Positions 49,697 to 61,919 of a DNA stretch of 64,000 nucleotides are shown piece by piece. The stretch covers positions 3,264,012-3,328,011 of the forward strand of contig CALNVZ010000649.1 of assembly GCA_940671915.1 (NCBI GenBank), read 5' to 3'. Positions within the stretch are counted from its first letter, which is position 1, and every line of letters starts with the position of its first letter. A program made the translations under genes and the position numbers. This DNA comes from Paracentrotus lividus. Lineage: Eukaryota; Echinodermata; Echinoidea; Camarodonta; Echinidae. The notes beneath the pieces are model-generated. The model was not told the DNA's origin, made no database searches, and saw only the letters and a list, made by a program, of their open reading frames with translations.

Positions 49697-51439
49697 TACC
49701 TGGAAATACTGAGGGACAAGAGTGATGATATTACAGTTTATCTTCACCCCAAGTTGTTGATCGTCAAGTGACTTGTGTTAGTGCAAAGGAAATTCCAATA
49801 TGCGAAACAGTAAAAACTGTTTGTGACTTTTTAAGATGTACTGTGCACGTATGAGAAAGAAGCAACAGTCATGTTACGTGGAAAATCAAATCTCGTCTCA
49901 AGATGTTAACTACTGGAACATACAGGTTCATAAAGTCATTTGAGAGCAGTTTGTTGCTTGAAAATGTACTTGTAATGCTAGATTTCCTCCTAGTGCTGTG
50001 TAATTACAGACTAAAACAAAATGAGATTCTCAGACCCATCCCATTAAACAACAGCAAATGCCGTGGAACATGACTAAAAGCTTTACCGGCAAGACATTTC
50101 AACATGTTAATTTTTCCTCTTTAATCACGTTTTGCATCCCATTTACCCACGCTTCGGAACTAATGCACTTTTAATGTCAACGTTCGGAGAAAGTGGGAGG
50201 CATATGGCCTTTGTTTCTTACTAATTGTTTTCCTTTGAATGCTATACATTGTACATGTAGTACCTCCTTAGGGGATTTCTATAGGTTGTTTAATGATGTC
50301 ATTTCTATTTTCCCTCATGTTGATTCAGAAAATATACATTTCCGTGTTTTCTAAAAAGGAGTAATTCGTTGTTTTTTTTTGTGTGTTTGGGGGTGATGTA
50401 GTTTCTCTCTCTAAAAAAAAAGTGAATTTCATGACTGTACAGCTTTCTCAGAATTTCTACAGTTTCAACCTATCTGGGGGAAGATCCTTTATATTTAAGT
50501 CTGTTATCTGCTACTTAAATTATACCTCTGTGACACATTGAAGTTCAACAACGTTTAGTTTCATGTAGAATTATCTAACGTTTCCAGTAGAACACTACTA
50601 TTTACTGCTGATAAAGGATTCACATGTAGCCAATATGAAACAGCATGTGGGCTGTCACAAATCTCAATGAAATCCTTGTGCTTATACTGTATTCATGGAA
50701 ATATTCGCGGTAATTTTCGTGTATTTCGCGCAAAGAGCGGCAGACGCGAATTTAAAAACCTGTGGATATACAATGTATGGGCATGATTCTTATGCAGGTA
50801 TTGAATAGGTTCAATTGTGAGCTTACAAACATGCAGCACAAATTTAAGAACCTGTGAACATGTTTTGAGGCTGCTCAGCGCCAAAAATTGATCATGCAAA
50901 AATAACAGTGAGTACAGTAGGTGTCTATTGTCATAATTGTTTGTGTGCTGATTTGCACACCTTGGATACCAGTGGATGTGCTACTAGGCACCAATGGCAT
51001 ATAAAGGGTCCAGTGGGTTTTTAAGATAAGTTTGCCTTTCTTTTGAATTTCTGTTTTCTGGATGCATTATTATAAGATAAAATTTTGAAATACATACATA
51101 TTTAATTTTCAGAGACAAGTTTCCTTCAGTGTTGCTTTTATTTGAGGTCATGATATTTTTTTTTTCAGACAAGGGACTCTTTCGTTGTAGAGCAAATCAA
51201 AATCTTAACTGGTACCTCCAAGTTTTGTGAATGTATCAAATGTTCCAAATGAAACTTTAATGTGGAATGAATGGGCTTTGCAGCTTGGTTTGTAATTATC
51301 ACAAGGAGAAACCCGAGCTTGGAAGATGAGAATCAATTGAATACTTCAGCATCTTAAAACCGCCTGATTTGCATACGGTCAGGGGGCATATCATCCCACG
51401 GCCATTTGACATGTAGTTAGTTATCTTTTCATGGGACAG

Positions 51440-52830
51440 AGTTTTATTTTACCTCTCTTCATCTCTCGTTCCTGGCCAGTTTTCAGCTGGGATGGTCGCT
51501 TCGGAGTTATTCTACGAAAAGACGACTGCAGAATACAATTAACGTTTCCATTGCAGACTTTATTTTAATTTAAGCGGTGTGTGACCTGTAGTTATCTGTC
51601 CACTCCAAAATAATTTTAATTTTGTCTCTCTTCATCTCTTGTTCCTGGCCAGTTTTCACCTGGGATGGTCGCTTCGGAGTTATTCTACGAAAAGACGACT
51701 GCAGAATACAATTTACGTGCCCATTGCAGACTTTATTTTAATTTAAGCGGTGTGTGACCTGTAGTTATCTGTCCATTCCAACATAATTTTCATTTTGTCT
51801 CTCTTCATCTCTCGTTCCCGGCCAGTTTTCACCTGGGAGTCGCTTCGGAGGGATTCTATGAAAGGGCGACTGTAGAATATAATATACTTTTCCATTGCAG
51901 ACGTTATAATCTAATTTTTAAGTGATGTTTGTAAGACCTGTAGTTATCTGTTGATTTCAACATAATTTTCTTTTTGTCTCACCTCATCTCCCCTTCGCAG
52001 CCAGTAGGCTATGTCCACTTGTTTCCTCCTGGGACTTGATCGCTTCTGAGGGATTCTGTGAAAAGGCGTCTGCAGAATACAATTTGCGTTTCCATTGCAG
52101 ACTCTATTTTGATTTAAGCGGTGTGTGACCTGTAGTTATCTGTCCATTCCAACATAATTTTCATTTTGTCTCTCTTCGTCTTCCATTCCCGGCCAGTATC
52201 CACTTGTTTCCACCTGAGAATGGATTGGATAAAAGGGTGACTGCAGAATATAACGTTCCCATTACAGACTTTGCTTGACCTGTAGTTATTTGTCTATTCC
52301 AGCATATAATTGTCAATTTGTGTCTTTTCGTCTCTGCTTTCCGGCAAGTATATCCTATCATTAATACATGGGAGTGGGTGGCTTCTGAGTCGTTCTTTGG
52401 AAGGGTCACTGCAGAATACAGCGTTCACATTGCAGGCTTTGTATTTTAATTTGAGTGGTGTTCGACCTGTAGTTATATGCCCATTCCAGCATAATTTTCA
52501 TTTTGTCTTTGTTCATCTCTTGTTCCTAGCCAGTTTTCACTTGGGAGTGGGTTGCTTCAAAGTGATTCTTTGGAAGGGCGACTGCAGAATATGTTCCAAT
52601 TGCAGGTTTTGTATTTTGATTCAAGCAGTGTTCGACCTGTAGTTATCTGTCTATTCCAACATAATTTTGATTTTGTCTCTCTTTGTCTCCCCTTCCTGGC
52701 AGTATTAACTCGTTTTCCCTTGTGAGTGGATCGCTTCATAGTGATTCTGCAGAATACGACACTCCCATTGCGGACTTTTAATTTCATTTTAAGGTGGTCT
52801 GACAAGTTTATCTTTTCAGTTGAAACAGAG
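51440..52830. repeat. tandem array, eight units of about 175 bp
   Basis: The motif CCTGGCCAG (or variants) recurs at about 51471, 51644, 51817, 51996, 52188, 52340, 52525 and 52695. Each unit contains GTCTCTCTTCATCTC, a GCTTC(G)GAG..ATTCT block, GACTGCAGAATA, CATTGCAGACTTT and, in most units, GACCTGTAGTTAT. The first two periods are exactly 173 bp; later units vary and decay to the right. Confidence 0.9.
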
Positions 52831-53589
52831 TTTTTTTCAATACTCCTTCCAACAGTAGTGGGCATGATGATCAGTCTGAATGCTACACATGTACATGTAG
52901 TACTGTAGTTTTTTAAGAGATGCTTAATGCACTTTAAGCAAGGTTGCTTTAAAAAGCAAGATGGCAGACTATCCTGCGGTACTTATTGATACTTAGAAGT
53001 TTTAAATGTTTATTTAATACTTTCAAAGCTCTTAGCGTTTGTTCACCTGGCTTTTAAGAAACTAGGACATATATACATGAGGGAATAACGTAATCTGCAC
53101 TGCGACTGTTACAAAACAGTTCACGGAGAGTTTATAAAACGCCTCCAGACTATAACATTTGACCGTCATTTCTTCTAGTTTTTGTCTTCATCTGAAAAAG
53201 CTGACGCACTTCACATCTAACTTCAACGTTCAAAGATTCCATTGACGAGGGCAAGATTTTCCAGGTCAAAATGATTTAACTGGCTGTTTTATTCTATTAC
53301 ACAATGCAATGAACAATCGCCAGTGACCAGAATTAATAGATATCTACCCCCAAGAAATAATTAGTTTAAAATCTTATTTAAAACACTTATATCCACCCAC
53401 CCTTTCCTTTTTAAGGTGGGGGGTGCCCCTATTAATTGATCCATAAGCCCCCTGGATACACCCCTGATGCTAATGTTTTTTTACGTAATGAATTCTACCA
53501 GGCTTCTGTTTATTACTTACACCTGGGTTGAGTGAGGCAAAACAAATATAATGTCTTGCCAAATGACATAAGTGCCTTACAATGTTTTA

Positions 53590-54100
53590 AAAGTCCTTAG
53601 AGATGAAACTCTTTGGCCTGTATTCTCAAAAGCCGCCTAACTTTAAGCCTAGCCTAAATCAGTGGTTTAAATATGGCCTGCTAAAAGGGAATCAATCCCG
53701 AAAAGTAGATGTTCAATTCATCATAATTTTTGGAAGTGAAACTATTAAAAACTGCTTGGGAATGATAAGTACAAAAGTTTCCCTTACAATTAAAACATGA
53801 TTCCAGAATTCAATGAAGGTGATAGGAACATGCAACATAGAAAGATTGATTCCCTTTTAGCAAGCCATAGTTAACCCACAGATTTAAGCCAGGCTTAAAG
53901 TTAGGCAGCTTTTGTGAATTCGGGCCTTTAGTATTGGACACGATATAAATGTACATGTAAATGTTAGTACTGGAAAAAAAAAAACTAGTATAATGTCTTT
54001 CCAAAATATATATAATGTCTTACAATATTTTAAAAGTTCTAATAGATGAAACTCTTTCATATGAGGCACAGTATAAATGTAACTACATGTATTGCTGGTA
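53590..54100 (+). repeat. two LINE-tail-like copies, the first split by a MITE
   Basis: TTACAATGTTTTAAAAGTCCTTAGAGATGAAACTCTTT... and TTACAATATTTTAAAAGTTCTAATAGATGAAACTCTTT... (54022) are parallel copies, each continuing to GTATAAATG or ATATAAATG. In the first, a MITE separates the CTCTTT from the rest. Confidence 0.7.
53615..53926. mobile_element. MITE with GGCCTGTATTCTCAAAAGC ends
   Basis: GGCCTGTATTCTCAAAAGC, then CCTAACTTTAAGCC, is inverted at the right end (GGCTTAAAGTTAGGC, GAATTCGGGCC). Inner GGGAATCAATC is likewise inverted. 312 bp, flanked by TTT on both sides. Confidence 0.85.
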
Positions 54101-54827
54101 GTAGTAGTATTGAAGAAAAAAAATACCTGCCCATTTTGAGCTACCCCAGTACATTTTAGCATGAATCTTTAATACTGGACTGATTTTAAGAATGCTTCCT
54201 ACAAACTTGTGCCTGTAATCGACATGCAGGTTGCTCAATATCTGCTTGATGAACATTTTGTATTTGCTTTGAAAAAAAACAGAAATCAAATTTCCTGTCA
54301 GGCTGTCACATGTCTACATTCATGAGTTTCTAATATATCGAGTCCCAAGTTCCTTTTATTACGAAATCCGAATGCAGCTGCATGCTTGTAGGGTTGAACT
54401 AATCATATTCGGAATGAGCTGACATACAATTTAAATCCAGAAAACCAAGACATATGTCAAAGGAAATTTAGTTACATTGGATGTATTATCCCTGTAGATG
54501 TATTCTTTTGGACAATTATGGACAATCAGCAATTTTATTGTGAGACTTATTTAAATTTTACATAAATGTTATATAAAAGTCATGTTTGTTGGCAGAATAC
54601 TTTAATTTTATTTGATATTTAATAATTATTGAGCTTTGAGCTGATATAAAATGATGTTATGTTGCACCCGAATTTGATGAACATTATTTTTTTTTAATTG
54701 CTCCTCTTATTACTCTTTAGTATAAGATTGATTCTCTCCTTGGCTTTTAATTTCCTTTAAGAAATATCTGCCAGTTTAATCAATCTAAATTGGGGTAACA
54801 CACTTATTCTTGATTTTCTAACATTAT

Positions 54828-55017
54828 ATAAATAGTGCATGCTCTACCATGCAACATACTAGATTATGTGCACGACAAATACTAAATTATCCCGAGGGCA
54901 CATTTTAATTCACCGAGGCCGTAGGCCGAGTTGAAACAGATGTGCCCGAGGGATAATTTAGTATTTGGAGTTCACATAGTCAGTAATGTTGCATTAATAG
55001 ATGCATGCACTATTTAT
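54828..55017. mobile_element. foldback element, about 190 bp
   Basis: ATAAATAGTGCATGC at the left is inverted at the right end, and AATACTAAATTATCCC with GAGGGCACA forms the inner stem. The centre is a CCGAGGCCGTAGGCCGAG loop region. Confidence 0.8.
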
Positions 55018-55330
55018 TATAGTAAATAGACCCCTAGATCTTTGACCTTGCCTAATCTGGTTTTATCTTTGCAAGTGTTTGCCAAACTTTTGGTGCTAAT
55101 TAAGCTATTGTGACGTATATTGTCGTTCCGCATATCTATTGTTGTGCGCACCATTTTACTGTTATTACGCGCTTGCGCAACAAGGCAATCGATTTCACCA
55201 TTCATTTTAACACAGGTAAAAACCGTTCAACATAACAAAAAACCGTTCAACATACCAGAATGTTGAACGACACGTGACACCCTTTCAACCAATCACAGCT
55301 CGTAAAATACGACCACTATTTACTATAATA
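55017..55330. mobile_element. adjacent inverted-repeat element with TATTATAGTAAATAG ends
   Basis: TATTATAGTAAATAG at the left border is inverted at the right (CTATTTACTATAATA). Inside, AAAAACCGTTCAACATA is repeated and followed by its partial inverse TGTTGAACG. It abuts the foldback element. Confidence 0.6.
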
Positions 55331-55627
55331 TATTATATAATATATTTATAATGTATTCAATGTTTTGCTGATTTTTTCCCCACAATTTCCATAATTCATC
55401 AGGCATAGAGACTTTTGGGTTTTTTCAGAATTGTATTATTAATATTACTTTTATAACTTTCCATTTTTAATATCCCAATCAAATTTCAATTTCAATGTAA
55501 AAAAATGTGTCATAACTAGCCTATTATAGCAGGATAGTTTTCAATAATAAGTACAATGGGAGTTCCAATATGGATACAATTATATCTGCACGCTTCTTTA
55601 AAATTACTGATTTACTTCAAAAGAATG

Positions 55628-55799
55628 ATATATTTGCCTACTTTGCTATTCGTCCTCGAATCGCCCAACCAACCGATACTTTAACCCCGAAAACTTTTGC
55701 TCTATTGTCTCCTATCTTCCCCTCCCCTGTGAGAAGGGCGCCCTCTCATGATGAGGGCACTCAGCCAAAACATTCCCAACAAACTTCCTCTTTTCTCAT
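55628..55799 (+). repeat. left inverted terminal repeat of the DIRS-like element
   Basis: Matches the reverse complement of 61709-61874 with a few small indels in homopolymers. Contains AGAAGGGCGCCCTCTCATGA. Confidence 0.9.
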
Positions 55800-58700
55800 C
55801 GGCTGCCGCCGAGCGAGTAACCTCGAGAATTTGCTCCCGCAAATGGGTTTGTTTTTCACTTTTTGTGAACCTTTTTGATACCTAATTTGTGGGGTCTTGC
55901 TCTTAGTTGTCCTAGCCAATGTCTAGGTCATGGTTTCCTATTTATTGGGAGTATTTTGAGGGCCGTTTTTTTGAGTAATTCTGTTGGAATTACGGCGCCT
56001 TCTCCCTAGGTTTTTGACATTCATTACGTACGTGTTTTTATATTACACCCTTATGGTGCGGGCCTTTGTTCTCCCGTTCCGCGCTTCATTTCACACAGTT
56101 CAGTGAAGCCTTTGTTGGGTGGGGAGAGGCCTTTGTGACCCTTCCTGTCCCAGGGCAGAGTCTAAACTCCTTTGTATAAGTGTCTTTTCTTTTCATATAT
56201 TGCAGAGTGTTTTCTTATTCCGAGGGAAGAAGATTTTCATCCATTCTTGTATCTCGGAGACTTCAAACATCGCCGACTCATCGGAGAGTCTCATCTACCA
56301 GGAAGGCACGAAGTCCGGATTCTCTGCATATTTTATAGAGGCCGCGAGGCAGTTAGACGGGGAAGAAGCAGTTAGACGGGGAACGAAAGCCGTTCACATC
56401 TGTTTTCTACGAAAGTAAGTCGGGATTCACAACCCCGCCCGGGGGCGAGTATGGGCCGGTGGCAGTTGGTAAGTCCACAACTACGGTACCGCGAGCCCCC
56501 GGAAAGTCGTCGTATGGGAGTCACGTAAGTGAACTCCCGGGGAAGGTTCAGTCGGTCGTCGTCGGCCTATCCCCAGCGACGCACCCCAAATCGATCTTGG
56601 TGAGGGATCGAGGAGGGCAACTTCGTTTACGATCATGTCTTGACATTGATCTAGTGGAAGTTGTAGGATCGATCGTGAGATCTTTCCAACATGATCGAGA
56701 TCGATCGAAGAATGGCTTGCCACCTGAGATAGGTCTAGTATCGATAGCCAGTATCGGTATCGTTATCGATATCGTTAGGTAAATCGATCACATCAATCGA
56801 TCATGAACATTATCGATCGATCGATCACTCATAATCGATCACAGTTGAATCGATCACAACATAATCGATTACAACTTGAATCGATACAACATAATCGATC
56901 ACGATTGAATCGATTACAACATATCGATCACAGAGATCGATCACAGCATAATCGATTACAGTTTGAATCGATCACAGCATAATCGATTACAGTTTGAATC
57001 GATCACAACACAAATCGATCACGATTGAATCGATTACAACATAATCGATCACAGATGAATCGATCACGCCAAATCGATCAATTTTGAATCGATCCCGCCC
57101 AAATCGATCTCGGAGGAATCGATCATGACAACAATCGATTATAATAAATCGATCTCACCTAAATCGATCTCTGTTGAATATATCATGTCAGAATCGATTA
57201 CAGTCATGTTGTTTCTCTACATCTCGATTTCCCATGGTTCCTGCCCTGGTAAATCAATCCCGACAGATTCATTTGTAGACAGAATGATCATGTTGGTTTG
57301 GTTATGGGAAATAATCAAGTCAGATACCATCGTAGTTATTTCATCGTGATCAAAGTCGGAGTTCACTATCACTCACAAGGATGCAGAAGTGGGGACTTTT
57401 CGTCGAGTCCACGTCCACGTCCCACTTTCTCCGGTGAAATTATTACGAGAACCTCATATCACTTTTTCCTTAATGGAAGGATCATTCTACAGCTATCATG
57501 TCATATCGCTCACCACAAATTGATTGCGATATGAACGGCTTGGGATGGGATGGTTCTCCTATTCCTTTTGACTAGTTCACCTTGGCTTGACTTCGATCCA
57601 GAAGTTGATGAGTCAGGAGGGTGGTCAATCTACCATGGTGTCGGAATATCTTCCTTCACGAAATATTATGGTGTTTAGAAAATTTATTTATTCTTCTTCA
57701 AGGCTTTCGATATTCCTCTCTCGGTCTATTTCTTCATATCGACCTAAATTTAAATAAGGTAGAGCACCTATCTAGTAGACTCGATGGTTCGAGTTCTTCC
57801 CGAGGAGATCTATTTCGCAAGTTTAGGGGCGGAAATAGAGCCTTCCTTGCGAGTTCGGAAGCGAATTTCGAGACCCACCGAAGGGGCTCAGGATTGGTAC
57901 CCGGAGTCGCTCGGAATGGGTTATTTCCTACAATGTCGGAATTACAGGACGATAATTTTCGGAGCAGACGTCGCAGCAGTTTTTCCTTCAGAGTCGCGTC
58001 ACTCCGACCACTCCGTGGTAGGGATTTCCATCGGAGACTAAGAAGACTACGCACTAGATTGAGGGAGTATACCTCTTCCTCCTCGAGTTCGGTTCTCACG
58101 AATACGCATTGAGAAAACTTTAGATTTCTCTATCTTAAAGAAAAAAGGGGGGGGGTGTTTGATACCAGATCATCGTTACACCCTTGCAAGGATATTCAGA
58201 TCACGCTTCGATGATGTTGATTATCGTAACTGCGACGTTTTAGGCCCGTCTATCTGATAGAGGTCCGTTTTGTTCTTCAGAAGAAGAAGTTCGGACTAAC
58301 GGAGTTTGTCCGAGAAAAGACGAGCTTTTAGCCTATTTACGATCTGTATGTAGGATTCAAACCGGAAGTATCTCAGGATTTCAGCGATTCCGAAATTAGA
58401 TTTTATGAGATACAGAGCCTTAAGTTTTCTACCTAAACTCACTAGGAAGAATGAAGGAAAGGTTTAAGGCGAGATTTATTCTTCACATCAGGAGAACTAG
58501 GACCCCTTCTTTCAGACATTATCGTCAATAATGTTTGAGATAACAGACGAAATACGGGTCACTAATTGAATCTCATGATCAAGAGAAGTGTCATACTGTA
58601 ACTGGGCTGATCGCTCCCGTAGTTAAATGAAGGGAGGTTTGGTCAGAACTGGAGTTCGAGTTCCGACAAAGAAAAATTTTTTACTTGAAAAATCTTCATC

Positions 58701-61566
58701 ACGGTCGATCTTGCTCCGCCCTTTGTACCACCAGAGGGACAGTGTCTACAAGAAAGAGATTCTGAGACATCTTGGGGTCATGGTGGTCTTATCTCCATTT
58801 TACTGGACTGACTTCCCGGTGGACCCAAAATCCGTTGGGGCAAAAAATTTTTTTTTTCAGAGGCGAGAATCGGCCCAAAGAACTTCAGGGTAGTTTAGAA
58901 AAGCTTGATATCAACCTCCAAGTCTGTTATTACTTTTTGACGTGTAACTACAATCTTCACGTCAACTTTTCTACGAACTGGATAACCGTCTGACAAGAAG
59001 TCAGACATAACACTCTTCGTCACAACAGTCGGATCGAGGAGATCATACTGGTCAGTGGGGTAGAAGTCAGGATAGGAGTAGCTCAGATCCGCTTCGAACT
59101 CTCATCCTTTTTAGTATGGGAGGAAAGCGCTGAGGTGACCTCCCACCTACGTTTGGAAAAATTTAGGTCCGATGGAACGACTATTTGGTTTCCGATCTCA
59201 AACGATTATTATCGTTTCGGCAATCAGATTCGGTCTCAATTTAGACTTTGAGAAACCTCGATCAGGGATGTCTTCAAGAGTCATCCACCAAACCACTTAA
59301 CGTGTCCCTTGTCGGAGACACAGCTCAAAGAAGAAATCGAAAAGTCACAATCTACCCTAAATTGTGTCTAATTTCTACATTGTTTTCCCCAAAAGCGGAG
59401 ACTCGATACAGGTAGTCTCAGTTGGGAGGACCAGCAGCAGACTTTAAGTTCTAAACTGCATCATGTCTGATTGAGTTAAGAGTTGATTCCATGTATTAGG
59501 GACTCAACCGGACACCGGCGAATCATCTGACGAGACCCAGTTTGGAGATAGTAGAACTTCCGATCTACTTGAGAGTCTTGGATCGCGTTGAGGAGGTTTT
59601 TAAGTGTTATTACATTAAGGATGTCATGTTGACTATCGAAGTTGTTGGTCACAGGTTCCCAATTTGGCAGACTTTTAACGTGACCTCTCAATGTTCGGCT
59701 CTTGAGATTTTCCAGCCTGATTTTCAGTCCGCCTCCGTCTAGAATTCCTTTCTACTGAATTTAAACTCATATTCCTTTTTGGGCGGTTAAGGAGTTCACT
59801 TCCCAGGGAGAAGACATGGAGCAGGCCTCCGTTTTCAATTATATTGACCGCATATCCTTCACAGTTAAGAGGGAGAGTCCATTATCGAGGCCCCTTGATT
59901 CGGTGATTGGAATCTCCGAGACCTTTTTTTCTCGACGACGTTGGAGAGCCTGAAGATGAGAAAGTTCTTCCTCACCTCAAGGACCTTTACAGATAGCGGA
60001 CAGTTTAGGTTGGAACAGACATCGGAGGGATGATGTCTTATTTCATTGCATAGAGGATTTACTCTCACTGCTAGGAGCAGAGTAACCTTTCAACTCTAGT
60101 TCTGATGCAACAACGAGAACATCGGTCCAGTCGCTTCGCACATACCGAGTTTGGGAAAAATATTTTGTGTAAACCTTTTTCCTTTTTCCCACGACGTATA
60201 AGTGACTCACTTCAGAGTGGTCGCTGTTTCATAGATTTCACACGACTGAGTCGCAAGGCCGACCTCAGTTTGACTTCTCCTCAGTTTGGCTTCCTCAAGT
60301 CAGTAAAGATCTTCGTTTTCTGAGGTTAGGATTTATATAAAGGAGATTTTTTGGGTTTCCCAGGTTGTCGTTTCAATTTCCGGAACTGACCGGAAATCCT
60401 TGGTTCTTCCGGGTAGTATTCTCCTCGTTTCACTAGGGCAGGACATCGACGATTATCATCACTCCTCTCTACCACAGCGCGGACTTGGTTGCGATAGTTT
60501 CTCCCTCTGATTAACGGAGAAACCATAACACTTGCCGTGGTGTGAGTTCTTAGCATAACAGCAGCGGTTAGAGCTAACTTCTCGAACACCTGAAACGTCT
60601 TCCTTTTATATTCAGCCGTTATCAAGAAGTCAATTCGAGCTACAGGATGTGACGATTGTGCTCCTCTCGACCTTAAGGGAGTAGGTGTGTATCCACTAGT
60701 AAAACCCTTCTCCGAACGGTAATATTTCTGTGGGTTCCGAGAAAAACTTTTCTCGTTCATACCGTTTTTCATCATCTTTCACTCGACGGGGGTAATGTTC
60801 TCCTTACCCCAGAGGGATTTGGATCAGCTATTCAGCTATCCCAGCTTTTTCAGCTATCCCAGCTATTTCAAATTCTTATCGATGGATAGGCATTTCTCAG
60901 CGTTCTTCTGTCATCACTTCTTTTTATTTTTCTTATCTCTTAAGAGTCCCTACTCAAACCTCGGGTCTCTAAATTGAGTGGTCGCGAGGACATCAGGTCC
61001 TAGCTTACCCTCCTTCACACCACCGTCTCTAGGTTCTGCCTGGATAGATCTTCCAAAGGTTTCTACCTGATTTGTATATGTCGGGGAAAACGCTAAGTTT
61101 ATTGCTCGTTCCTCTTCTATCAACGAGCCACTTAGGTTGGAATTATAGAGATATTCATCCTTTCTCTTTCGTCATGCTTTGAACGAAAATCAGACAGATT
61201 TTCCGGTCTGTTAAAAATTTTCCTACGTCCTTTAGTCAAATTCATCGTTGCGCACTGACAGAATGTGGCGCCGTTGAAGACATCTTTGATTCCTGAAAAA
61301 AAAAAAAAAAAAAAAAAAAAAGATGCGGACCCGAGGACCAAAGTACCTAGTTTATCCTAGGAACCTCGATGTGAGGGTACCAGCCTTTCGGGACATGTTT
61401 TTTAAGGAAATTTCCCGTGGAAAGTGTATGTTTATCAAATAATGGGTGAACGTTTCTGCGATGGAAGGAAACTTTCTCTTTGTTCCTATCATGGCTACGG
61501 CGTCATCCTTATTATCTAAAACTGTAGGTGTTGTACCTCCCCAGTACAAATCGGTGCTGGTCGTAT
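55800..61566. pseudogene. decayed interior of the DIRS-like element
   Basis: No long ORF remains. The longest open frames are on the minus strand: 149 codons at 60326-60775, 121 codons at 57734-58099, and an unlisted ATG-poor frame at about 58892-59110 (including SYSYPDFYPTDQYDLL). None shows a motif I can name with confidence. A possible acceptor-like TATATTGCAG is at 56205 and donor-like GTAAGT at 56414. A 26-base A run occurs at 61296-61321. Confidence 0.45.
56740..57195. repeat. array of about 30 ATCGAT palindromes
   Basis: Units such as AATCGATCACAACAT and GAATCGATTACAACTT alternate, so ATCGAT recurs every 14-18 bases with a higher-order period of about 31 bases. The left edge begins with overlapping ATCGATCGATCGAT. 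All frames through the array contain stops or low-complexity peptide. Confidence 0.9.
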
Positions 61567-61659
61567 AGCAAAGTAGGCAAATATATCATTCTTTTGAAGT
61601 AAATCATAAAAATTATCACTAATTTTATTTTTACAATAAAGAATTATATATTTGCCTAC
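61567..61659 (-). repeat. internal complementary region of the DIRS-like element
   Basis: Its reverse complement is the element's right outer end fused to its left outer end. Bases 61567-61605 are an exact inverse of 55609-55647; bases 61603-61659 are the inverse of 61861-61919 apart from one small difference. The two parts overlap in the trinucleotide ATC (GAT on the other strand). Confidence 0.9.
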
Positions 61660-61708
61660 AACCCTCCCTCCGTCCCGTTCCATCACTACTTAAAAGTTTT
61701 AGGGTGGT

Positions 61709-61874
61709 ATGAGACAAGAGGAAGTTTGTTGGGAATGTTTTGGCTGAGTGCCCTCATCATGAGAGGCGCCCTTCTCACAGGGGGGGGAGATAGGAAGACA
61801 ATAGAGCAAAGTTTCGGGGTTAAAGTATCCGTGGTTGGGCGATTCGAGGACGAATAGCAAAGTAGGCAAATATA
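61709..61874 (-). repeat. right inverted terminal repeat of the DIRS-like element
   Basis: Inverse of the left repeat; its G run (61782-61789) is longer than its partner, as expected of homopolymer drift. Confidence 0.9.
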
Positions 61875-61919
61875 TAATTCTTTATTGTAAATAATAAAAT
61901 TAGTGATAATTTTTATGAT

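Larger units (their letters stand above)
55609..61919. mobile_element. DIRS-like retroelement, about 6.3 kb, decayed
   Basis: Inverted terminal repeats of about 170 bp bound the element: left 55628-55799, right 61709-61874. They share ATTCGTCCTCGAATCGCCCA and CAGCCAAAACATTCCCAACA. The two outermost ends differ (19 bases on the left, 45 on the right). Just inside the right repeat is a 93-bp internal complementary region. Both borders carry GAT (55609-55611 and 61917-61919) and there is no target duplication beyond it. This set (inverted repeats of unequal length, internal complementary region, a shared trinucleotide) is the known architecture of DIRS elements, which use a tyrosine recombinase. 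GC is clearly higher than in the flanks. No intact reverse transcriptase, RNase H or recombinase frame was found. Confidence 0.75.

Noticed and set aside
57621-58112. 163-codon Ser/Arg-rich plus-strand ORF and its 121-codon minus-strand partner in the DIRS-like element as a gag gene
   Set aside because: Both strands are open over the same stretch and neither has a diagnostic motif, so no product can be assigned.
59081-59340. Faint RNase H or reverse-transcriptase-like residue patterns in the DIRS-like interior
   Set aside because: Short Trp-Trp and Arg-Pro patterns could be found in several frames and none placed the catalytic residues in order; likely chance.
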